NCBI GenBank assembly: GCA_964539515.1
Contig: CAZIJO010000008.1
Location: 1-60,195 of the forward strand
DNA from: JADLHS01 sp964539515
GTDB taxonomy: Bacteria; Verrucomicrobiota; Verrucomicrobiia; Limisphaerales; JADLHS01
Reading direction: 5' to 3'
DNA length: 60,195 bases
Shown here: piece by piece, positions 54,601-60,195 of the stretch
Layout of the letters: the number at the start of each line of letters is the position of its first letter
How positions within the stretch are numbered: position 1 is the first letter of the stretch
Position numbers and translations under genes: made by a program
Notes under the pieces: generated by a model
What the model saw: only the letters and a program-made list of their open reading frames with translations
Databases searched by the model: none
What the model was told of the DNA's origin: nothing

Positions 54601-54742
54601 ATCCTATGGAAACAAGATTGAAAGTGCAGTGCTTTGCCGTCGAGAGCATGGCAAGCCAGCAATTATCTCCGAAGATCACTGGCTTGCGGCTGTGAGGCAA
54701 GCTAGCCCGCAATTATCACTCCTTGATGGAGGTGAGAAGTAG
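51698..54742 (+). CDS. ligA: NAD-dependent DNA ligase LigA with extra C-terminal BRCT-containing extension
   Basis: About 1014 residues against about 670 usual. Domain Ia: RRHDHAYYVVGQPELTDYEYD. The nucleotidyltransferase catalytic Lys is K139 in MEPKVDGVSISV, later than usual because of an insert of about 25 residues (VEAAEHPTPEEEPDRARRN). The OB fold has VGRTGVLTPVAELEPV; the zinc finger CPACGG with QCQNVAGCPAQ is at about 445-477. HhH motifs follow with a charged insert (SPRSRKNPPKDDREKTA). BRCT1 (about 703-778) has GKTVVLTGTLPTLSREEA. Then comes an extension (779-1014) with a second BRCT-like domain (KGRKFLFTGGFEFGSRDKC, about 908-1000). The extension's DNA is AT-richer than the ligase body. 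GTG 51698 fits the family start. Confidence 0.93.
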   Translation: MTLKEAQARHARLAEEIRRHDHAYYVVGQPELTDYEYDRLYQELLELEKSFPALVTAESPSQRVGGAPAEGFTRVKHRQPMLSLEKVEAAEHPTPEEEPDRARRNRRQDENTLPALLAFDTTIRKQLGRDRVEYVMEPKVDGVSISVHYHRGKLELGVTRGDGVYGDDITANLRTVRAIPLELPLKNPPERLEVRGEAYMASKDFDALNAKLAAAGEKTLPNARNATAGTLKQLDPRIVAQRPVNAVFYAVGACEGIEFESHAEMLKALAGFGLPTQKQWWLCQEMAEVLEVYRNQIVCNYEEERDLRRQLPYEIDGIVLKVNRFKDCVQIPGKTRAPGYAIVHKPIPWITPAETTLRGITVQVGRTGVLTPVAELEPVFVQGSTISRATLHNEDEIRRKDIRIGDTVVIRKAGMVIPEVLEVLKSKRPPGAEVFDLQKFVGGKCPACGGPIAREKVADGETEAVAWQCQNVAGCPAQLMRRVEYFAQRKALDIESLGGIVAEKLVERGLVKEPLDLFDLKLEQLAKLNLGTDEEPRTFGEKNATKIIEALQRAKTAPLNRWIHALAIAEIGETTAKQLAATHKTLEDLADSTVLRDILALGHKEGERAEISPRSRKNPPKDDREKTAREKRDTELKVEIAEIEARLDASGLKARLPEVGPVAAASVLNYFASKGGKKVLIRIRELGIKPGNDITAVTAAAASGPLAGKTVVLTGTLPTLSREEATAMIEAAGGKTSGSVSKKTDFVLAGENAGSKLDKARVLGVALIDEAGFVQMLAGNQPVKAQTRKDYYLEPIAATSHSRASNRQKKLLRFFGFKFDEALSAGEAGRQIDRLMAENSNQSRWEKYVYLTKDFDSETDQLKPFSRAELEKVVLPDAWSHKDAIGSYRQALAANVLAEESPFDKPVPRIEFKGRKFLFTGGFEFGSRDKCSKAVVQLGGIVSDQKRATQAIDFLVIGAKGNHAWSRQSYGNKIESAVLCRREHGKPAIISEDHWLAAVRQASPQLSLLDGGEK

Positions 54743-54827
54743 CAAATTCCACAAAGCGTTTGTGGCGAAGTCCCTTGGTCTTGACCTGATTGCCATGAGA
54801 ATCATGTTGATGCCGGCTTGGGTCGGA

Positions 54828-54843
54828 GGTGCGCCGGCGCACC
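54828..54843. repeat. 16-bp perfect palindrome
   Basis: GGTGCGCCGGCGCACC, an exact self-complementary sequence in the 115-bp gap between ligA and the ligA-like zinc-finger/HhH gene. REP-like in character. Whether it recurs in the genome cannot be judged here. Confidence 0.45.
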
Positions 54844-54857
54844 CTACCAATTAAGTC

Positions 54858-55523
54858 ATGTACAAAGCACTCGGCAATATTTTTGGCATGGTGATGACTT
54901 CACATGTGGAGTTACACGCATCGGAGACGTGTCCCGAATGCGGGTCGCAACTGGCGCGGGCCGACGGGTGGGGCGAGCGTTCCCGCAAGCTGCTGGCCGC
55001 GTCAGACTGCTCGCCCCACCAACTCGTTGACTGGCGTTGCCCGAATCCCGATTGCCCCGCGCAGGTGCGGCGTGGGTTGGTCCATTGGTGTTCACCGTCG
55101 GCGATGGACATTGCGGGCGGGGACGAACCGCTGGTGGCGTTGCTGGTGCAGCGGGGCCTGGTGCGCGACGTGGCGGAGCTGTACCGGCTGCGGGTCAAGG
55201 AACTGGCGGCGTTGCCGGGCCTGGACAAGGCGTCGGCGCAGAAGTTCTTTGACGCCATCACCGCCAGCATGAAGCGTGAGGCTTGGAAGGTTTTGTACGG
55301 CCTGGGAATACCCGCAATCGGCGCGGCGGAAGCCCAACAACTTTGCCAACACTTCGCCACGTTGGATGCCTTGTTCGCCACCGGCCGCGAGCGGTTGATG
55401 AAGCTGGCGGGTGTTTCTGAAGCCATGGCGCGCAGCCTGACGCATTGGCAAGGGGATCCGGTGAATCGGAAGTTGCTCCGCCGGCTGGAAAAGGTGGGCG
55501 TGAACTTCAAATCCAGACCGTGA
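54858..55523 (+). CDS. Stand-alone LigA-type zinc-finger/helix-hairpin-helix protein
   Basis: 221 residues. The zinc finger is CPECGSQLARADG ... WRCPNPDCPAQVRRGLVHW, the LigA Zn-4Cys spacing with CPAQ. It is followed by the LigA-specific HhH region: EPLVALLVQRGLVRDVAELY, VKELAALPGLDKASAQKFFD, VLYGLGIPAIGAAEAQQLC and RLMKLAGVSEAMARSL. There is no adenylation, OB or BRCT domain. Either the surviving piece of a second ligase or an independent DNA-binding protein; the frame is intact with no nonsense codons. It sits 115 bp after ligA in the same direction. ATG 54888 or 54894 (before TSHVELHASETC) are alternative starts. Confidence 0.8.
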   Translation: MYKALGNIFGMVMTSHVELHASETCPECGSQLARADGWGERSRKLLAASDCSPHQLVDWRCPNPDCPAQVRRGLVHWCSPSAMDIAGGDEPLVALLVQRGLVRDVAELYRLRVKELAALPGLDKASAQKFFDAITASMKREAWKVLYGLGIPAIGAAEAQQLCQHFATLDALFATGRERLMKLAGVSEAMARSLTHWQGDPVNRKLLRRLEKVGVNFKSRP

Positions 55524-55551
55524 CGGCGTCCCTACCGGGGAGTCCGGTTGC

Positions 55552-56529
55552 TTACCTCGCAAAAAGCTGGCGGATGACGTCTTCGATGGGGACTTCCTCG
55601 ATGTCAATATCGCGCACGGGAAGTTCGTCCAGCAGCGCTTTGCAGACTGGAATGACCCGGTCCCGTTTCACCTTGAGCTTGATGCTGCCGGGAGTTTTTT
55701 CCACGAGCTCGCCGTATTTGGCGAGGCCTTCCTCAGGGCAACCGTCCGCGCCGTCGCATTGGATGGTGATGAGTTTGAAGTCGGCGAAGCGGTCCACCAC
55801 TTCGTTGAGGCGGCCGTCGAACGAGATTTTGCCGTGGTCAATGATGATCACCCGCTCGCAGAGCGCCTGGATGTCGGCCATGTAGTGGCTGGTGAGCAGG
55901 ATGGTGGTCTTTTGGGTGGCGTTATAGCGCTTCAGGAATTCGCGCACGACCTTCTGCGAAACCACGTCCAGGCCGATGGTCGGTTCGTCGAGCAGCAGAA
56001 CCTTGGGCTGGTGCAGCAACGAAGCGATGAGCTCCATCTTCATGCGTTCACCCAGAGAAAGCTCGCGGACGCTGACATTGAGTTTTTCCCGGACGTTCAG
56101 CATCTCCGTCATTTCCGCGACCGTCTTTTCAAATCGGTCCCGGGGAATACCATAAATTTTGGCGTTCAACTCCAACGATTCACGGGCAGGCAGATCCCAC
56201 CAGAGCTGGTTCTTGTTTCCGAGCAGCAAGGCGAACTGTCGGCGGTAGGCGTCATGACGTTCCCAGGGGATATGGCCGAGCACGCGGGCGGCGCCGCGGG
56301 TGGGGTAGAGCAGGCCGGCCAGCATTTTAAGCGTGGTGGTTTTGCCCGCGCCGTTCGGGCCGAGAAAGCCGACGAGTTCGCCGGGTTCGATCTTGAAGCT
56401 GACGTTTTCCACCGCGACGGTCTGATCGTATTGGCGTTTGAACAGGCCGCGAATCGCCCCCGTGAAGCCTGGTTGCTTCTTGTAGGTGCGGAACGTCTTG
56501 GTCAGACCGCTGACTTCGATGGCGGACAT
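55552..56529 (-). CDS. ABC transporter ATP-binding protein (ABC-2 export type)
   Basis: 325 residues. Walker A FLGPNGAGKTTTLKML at about 55-70, Q-loop FALLLGNKNQLWWDLP, signature LSLGERMKMELIASLLH, Walker B VLLLDEPTIGLD, and switch His LLTSHYMADI. The C-terminal part (ITIQCDGADG to the end) is the substrate-side extension seen in DrrA/NatA-type proteins. The long N-terminal insert QPGFTGAIRGLFKRQYDQ matches the subfamily paired with ABC-2 permeases. No permease is encoded next to it in the window, so it acts with distant partners or lost them. Confidence 0.92.
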   Translation of the reverse strand: MSAIEVSGLTKTFRTYKKQPGFTGAIRGLFKRQYDQTVAVENVSFKIEPGELVGFLGPNGAGKTTTLKMLAGLLYPTRGAARVLGHIPWERHDAYRRQFALLLGNKNQLWWDLPARESLELNAKIYGIPRDRFEKTVAEMTEMLNVREKLNVSVRELSLGERMKMELIASLLHQPKVLLLDEPTIGLDVVSQKVVREFLKRYNATQKTTILLTSHYMADIQALCERVIIIDHGKISFDGRLNEVVDRFADFKLITIQCDGADGCPEEGLAKYGELVEKTPGSIKLKVKRDRVIPVCKALLDELPVRDIDIEEVPIEDVIRQLFAR

Positions 56530-56687
56530 GGCGGAAGGCTAAAGTCTAAAGTATGAAGTCTAAAGGCAAAACTCCCGCGGCATTACACCGCTGCCACATC
56601 CGGGCGACGACCGACGAATGCCGGACTGTGGCAAAGTGGACTCTGGACAAAGAGGTCCGTGGTGCTTGGAGGAAACAGTTCTCCGGT

Positions 56688-57788
56688 TCAGACCTTCGGT
56701 GCCGCCCACTTCAGCGCGTGCGCTTCGGCGACCGCTTTGTGGGTCACCTGGCCGTCCATCACGTTGATGCCTCCCAACAGGGAGGGTTGTTTTTGACAGG
56801 CTTCGGCCAGGCCGTAATCCGCCAAAGTCTCGAGGTAGCGATAGGTGACGTTCGTCAACGCCTGGGTGGCGGTGCGCGCGTACGCGCCGGGCATGTTCGC
56901 CACGCAATAATGCGTGACGCCCTCCTCAACAAAGACCGGCGCCTGATGGGTGGTCGCGCGCGACGTCTCGGCGCAACCGCCTTGATCGATCGCGATGTCC
57001 ACCAGCACGCTGCCGGGGCGCATCTTGACCAGCATTTCCCGACGGATGAGCTTGGGCGCTTTCGCCCCCGGTACGAGCACGGCGCCGATGAGCAGGTCCA
57101 CGTCCGGCAATAAATCCATCAGATGCGCCTCGCTGGAATACAGCGTGTGTGCGGTGTGGAGCGTGATGTCCAGAAACCGCATGCGCTCGAGGTCCACTTC
57201 CAGGATTGTCACGTCGGCGCCGAGTCCTTGCGCCATCCGCGCCGCGTTGATGCCCGAGGCGCCGCCGCCGAGCACCACGACCTTGCCCGGCAACACGCCG
57301 GGTACGCCGCCCAACAATACGCCGCTGCCCCCAAAATGCTTCGCCAGAAAATAGCCCCCCACGAGCACGCTCATGCGCCCGGCGATTTCGCTCATCGGTT
57401 CGAGCAAGGGCAGGCGGCGGTTCACCTCGATGGTCTCGTAGGCAATTCCCGTCGCGCCGGATTTCATGAGCGCCTCGGTGAGCGTTCGGTTGGCGGCGAG
57501 ATGGAGGTAGGTGAACAGCAGCTGGCCCGGCCGGAGCAAAGCGTACTCCGCGGGCAGCGGCTCCTTGACTTTCACAATCAAGTCGGCCTGTTCAAAAATC
57601 CCGGCATGGGAGTCCACGAGTTTCGCCCCGGCGTGTTCGTATTCCGGATCCGGATAGCCCGCGCCGATGCCCGCGCCGCGTTCAACCTGTACCGTATGGC
57701 CACGCTTGATGAGTTGATAGGCCGCGGAGGGCAACAAGGCCACGCGATACTCCTGGTCTTTAATCTCTTTCGGGACGCCAATGATCAT
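56688..57788 (-). CDS. ald: Alanine dehydrogenase
   Basis: 366 residues. The N-terminal MIIGVPKEIKDQEYRVALLP and RGHTVQVERGAGIGAGYPD are diagnostic. The substrate Lys is in LIVKVKEPLP (about 75) and the catalytic His in FTYLHLAANR (about 96). The Rossmann fold has VVVLGGGASGINAARMAQGLGADV, and the C-terminal VANMPGAYARTATQALTN closes the family pattern. It interconverts alanine and pyruvate plus ammonia with NAD. ATG 57788 overlaps the stop of the upstream YihY-family gene (ATGA), so they are coupled. Confidence 0.96.
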   Translation of the reverse strand: MIIGVPKEIKDQEYRVALLPSAAYQLIKRGHTVQVERGAGIGAGYPDPEYEHAGAKLVDSHAGIFEQADLIVKVKEPLPAEYALLRPGQLLFTYLHLAANRTLTEALMKSGATGIAYETIEVNRRLPLLEPMSEIAGRMSVLVGGYFLAKHFGGSGVLLGGVPGVLPGKVVVLGGGASGINAARMAQGLGADVTILEVDLERMRFLDITLHTAHTLYSSEAHLMDLLPDVDLLIGAVLVPGAKAPKLIRREMLVKMRPGSVLVDIAIDQGGCAETSRATTHQAPVFVEEGVTHYCVANMPGAYARTATQALTNVTYRYLETLADYGLAEACQKQPSLLGGINVMDGQVTHKAVAEAHALKWAAPKV

Positions 57789-59581
57789 AAAGGAAAACTT
57801 TGGTTGTCGTCGGTGGCGGAAGCGACCCGGGCGCTCACAGAGGTTGGCTCCGCCGATGTTGCTGGCTTCGATGTTGCCACGAGTGATGCGGGTTCAGGGA
57901 CGCGTTCGACTTTGGATTCCACCACGGGGGAGGTCTTAGTGGATTCGGGTGCTGGCGCCGGGGTTGGGGCCATCAACGGCGCGGGTTGCGGCAGATCAAC
58001 CGGCGGCACGGTTGCGAGGTCCGCCCCGCTGGCCATCCCCCGATCAATCGGCGGTCCCAGTTCCAGTCGCGCGTGCGCCCGGTTCACCAATGCCAGCATC
58101 GTGACCGTGGACGCGGCCTCCTTTTCCACCGCTTGAATCCGGGCAAATTCCCCGAGCACTTCGGCCCGCACTGGTTCGTCGCGCGTGACCAATTCCTGTC
58201 CCTGCGTCGCGCGCATGGCGAGGAGGATGTGATGGCAATTGATCGTCTCCAGCGGCCGGCCGGGAGAATAGGCGGCTTCGGCGCCGGATACCTCCACCAC
58301 GAGCCGGGCGGCCAGCAGTGTCCGTAGAACCTGCTGGGCGAGTTTGCTCGGGACACCCAGCTCGGCGGAGATCTCACGAATTGTCGCCGGCGGCAGGCCC
58401 CGGTGAAATCTCTGGCCGATGCACGTCATCAACCGGAGGGCGACGAACTCGCGGCCCCGTTGGTTTACGTTCTCCGCCAGTTGCTCTTGCAAATAGGCGG
58501 CGCGATTTTGGAACGCGTACGCCACCTGCGACCCGAACAGGACCGTGAGCCAGACCACGTAGAGCCCACCCATGAGCAATGGAATCAACGCCAGGCTTCC
58601 GTAGATGGCACTCGCATTCACGGCCCGCGAGGCGAGCAGGAAGCCCAGCTGGTTGTAAATATGCCAGGAGATGCCAGCCAGGGTTCCGCCCACGAGGGCT
58701 GCGCTGAAATCCACCTTGGTATTCGGCACCAGCTTGTAGAACAGAGCAAAGGTCAGGCAGATCACAAACACCGGGAGGTAAGTGGAAATCAGCGGTTCCA
58801 GCACCGGCACCCCGCCGAGAAGACTCTTGGTTTTTTGAAAGTACGGCCCACCCATCATGCCGAGGGCGGCGATGAGCAATGCCGGCCCCAGCGCGATGGC
58901 GGTGAAATAATTGGTAATGCGCGCCCACCAATCGCGGCCGCGGGTCACGCCCCAGATGTCATTGAAGGTTTCCTCCACCCGCGTCAGGGTCAGGATGGCG
59001 GTGAGCACCAGGAATATCATGCCGGTGACCCCCAAGGTCCCGCTATACGTTTTCGCCACGAAACCGTGGATGTAACCTGCCGCCTCCCGGGCAACGTTTT
59101 TCTTCGCCCGCGCCACCGCCAGGACACCGGCGGATGGAGTGGCGTTGGTTTCACCCATGCCGGCGACGCTGTTCAGCGAGTTCGTCGCCTCGAACGCGAC
59201 GGCATTGCTGGAAACCAGCTCGGGACTCGGGGTGGGTTCCGGGCCATAGGCTCCGACCGCCGCTGCCGCCGGGACGATATTATCCACGAAGCTCTGGATG
59301 AACCGTTCAATCTGCTCCTCGCCTTTGGATTTGAGGAACACGCTGCTGACGCTCATCGCCACCGCCAGCATCGGAATCAGGGCGAGCAACGTGGTGTAGG
59401 ACAGCGCCGAGGCGCGGACGGGACAGCGATTGCGGACGAAGCTATGCCACACCAGCACCCAGAAGTGCACGAACTGCTCGAACTTCGTCAGGCTCGTCTC
59501 CAGCGAGAAGCCATCCTCCTTCCCGTAACCGAAAGTGCCGGTAACGATGCGGGTGAGGCGGGCAAACGATATCTTCGACAT
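57785..59581 (-). CDS. YihY/BrkB-family membrane protein with C-terminal regulatory-like domain
   Basis: 598 residues. Membrane part of the YihY/UPF0761 family: RASALSYTTLLALIPMLAVAMSV, GVTGMIFLVLTAILTLTRVEETFNDIWG, the repeated polar-hydrophobic helices to about 400, and GSLALIPLLMGGLYVVWLTVL. An Ala/Ser-rich insertion is near 110-170. A cytoplasmic domain follows with a winged-helix-like stretch (ATIREISAELGVPSKLAQQVLRTLL), and a Pro/Thr/Ser-rich tail ends at 598. The C-terminal helix-turn-helix-like part resembles other long YihY proteins. ATG 59581 (MSKISFARL) is preferred over 59620. The family lacks a proven function; RNase BN was an early misassignment. Confidence 0.85.
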   Translation of the reverse strand: MSKISFARLTRIVTGTFGYGKEDGFSLETSLTKFEQFVHFWVLVWHSFVRNRCPVRASALSYTTLLALIPMLAVAMSVSSVFLKSKGEEQIERFIQSFVDNIVPAAAAVGAYGPEPTPSPELVSSNAVAFEATNSLNSVAGMGETNATPSAGVLAVARAKKNVAREAAGYIHGFVAKTYSGTLGVTGMIFLVLTAILTLTRVEETFNDIWGVTRGRDWWARITNYFTAIALGPALLIAALGMMGGPYFQKTKSLLGGVPVLEPLISTYLPVFVICLTFALFYKLVPNTKVDFSAALVGGTLAGISWHIYNQLGFLLASRAVNASAIYGSLALIPLLMGGLYVVWLTVLFGSQVAYAFQNRAAYLQEQLAENVNQRGREFVALRLMTCIGQRFHRGLPPATIREISAELGVPSKLAQQVLRTLLAARLVVEVSGAEAAYSPGRPLETINCHHILLAMRATQGQELVTRDEPVRAEVLGEFARIQAVEKEAASTVTMLALVNRAHARLELGPPIDRGMASGADLATVPPVDLPQPAPLMAPTPAPAPESTKTSPVVESKVERVPEPASLVATSKPATSAEPTSVSARVASATDDNQSFPL

Positions 59582-59731
59582 GTCGTGCGGCCACGCTAAC
59601 AAAGCGCCGGGGCAAGTCAACCAGCCCGGGCAAAGTCGCCGCCGCGGTGGCAGGATCTGGGCCTGAACTACGCCTTGAGGAAACCGCCAGCCACCGGGGC
59701 GCCGGGGCTGGGGCGGTGTTGCCGCACTCGT

Positions 59732-60195
59732 TCAGACAAACTCGGGCACGACGAAATCTTCCGATGGCTTGTAGCGCGGGGCGGGACGCGCCCCTTCAAT
59801 GTATTCAAAGACCTTGCCTTCGTAGTTTCGAATCACCACGCGGTCGGCTGCCCGGCTCAGCACGTATTCGGGGTTGACCGGAACTTTGCCGCCCCCGCCG
59901 GGGGCATCGATCACATACTGTGGCACGGCATAACCGGTGGTGTGGCCGCGCAATCCTTCCATGATCTCCAGGCCCCGTGCCACGCTGGTGCGGAGGTGCG
60001 CCGATCCGGAAATCGGGTCGCACTGATAGACGTAGTAAGGTTTTACCCGGCACATCAGGAGCTTTTGCACCAGCGCGCGCATCACCGTCACGTCATCGTT
60101 GACCGAGTTGAGCAGGACCGATTGGTTGCCCAGGGGAATGCCGGCATCGGCCAGCCGTCCGAGCGCTTCACGCACTTCGGTCGTCAATTCGCGCG
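59732..60195 (-). CDS. Lysine 2,3-aminomutase-like radical SAM enzyme, C-terminal part (5' end beyond the window)
   Basis: 154 codons visible; the frame stays open to the window edge. LADAGIPLGNQSVLLNSVNDD, VKPYYVYQCDPISGSAHLRT and the PLP-lysine loop APGGGGKVPVNPEYV are hallmarks of the KamA/EpmB family. The radical SAM CxxxCxxC cluster would be in the missing N-terminal portion. The C-terminus IRNYEGKVFEYIEGARPAP is longer than EpmB, favouring KamA-type. A TTG at 60187 is an in-frame codon, not a credible start. Confidence 0.9.
   Translation of the reverse strand, partial: RELTTEVREALGRLADAGIPLGNQSVLLNSVNDDVTVMRALVQKLLMCRVKPYYVYQCDPISGSAHLRTSVARGLEIMEGLRGHTTGYAVPQYVIDAPGGGGKVPVNPEYVLSRAADRVVIRNYEGKVFEYIEGARPAPRYKPSEDFVVPEFV

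Overview
The window looks like a chromosomal segment of a free-living, moderately GC-rich Verrucomicrobiota bacterium (Pedosphaera/Limisphaerales-like). The reasons are a PSCyt/DUF1549/DUF1553 plus DUF1501 pair, H-X9-DG prepilin-like proteins, a giant LamG/Ig surface protein, DUF1080, PQQ-propeller and sulfatase genes, and interspersed palindromic repeats at gene starts. This placement comes from gene content only. I see no rRNA, CRISPR array, transposase or integrase.

Layout. 1-5.5 kb: an OmpR-type response regulator diverges from an LTxxQ (Spy/CpxP-like) exported protein across a perfect inverted repeat, followed by a sulfatase and a metallophosphoesterase that each carry a palindromic repeat at their 5' end, then a double-ACT protein. 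5.9-9 kb: a prepilin-like protein, an orphan SUKH protein and a TraB-like membrane protein. 9-16.7 kb: a minus-strand operon for a sialidase-like propeller, DUF1501, a cytochrome-type DUF1553 protein and a helical secreted protein, probably for glycan breakdown. 17-21.4 kb: floA, an unknown membrane protein and nfeD, then a rhodanese and a second prepilin-like protein. 21.5-25.5 kb: the LamG/Ig protein with a clear terminator. 25.6-32.9 kb: a glycosyltransferase broken by one amber codon, tRNA-Gly(CCC), an FHA/Sel1 pair, a GST-like/PhoH pair, and a YceI pair. 33-35.7 kb: mnmG, lower in GC than its surroundings, containing a parS-like site and preceded by an AT-rich gap. 35.7-39.2 kb: aldo/keto reductase, PQQ propeller, PhnX.

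39.4-44.1 kb is the most coherent system. It is a tightly overlapped seven-gene operon with one GspE/PilB-type ATPase, two complete GspF-type membrane proteins, three pseudopilin-like proteins and a small membrane protein of unknown role, with no secretin or prepilin peptidase nearby. 44.3-51.6 kb: ABC-F ATPase, a PaaK-like adenylate-forming enzyme, DUF1080, an exonuclease/phosphatase-fold secreted protein and a scramblase-like protein. 51.7-55.5 kb: an enlarged DNA ligase (LigA) with an AT-richer C-terminal extension holding a second BRCT domain, followed by a separate protein made only of the LigA zinc-finger and helix-hairpin-helix part. 55.5-60.2 kb: an orphan ABC ATPase, alanine dehydrogenase coupled to a YihY-type membrane protein, and the C-terminal part of a lysine 2,3-aminomutase-like enzyme cut by the window edge.

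All domain calls come from reading motifs by eye; no database search or alignment was run, and GC statements are by-eye estimates.
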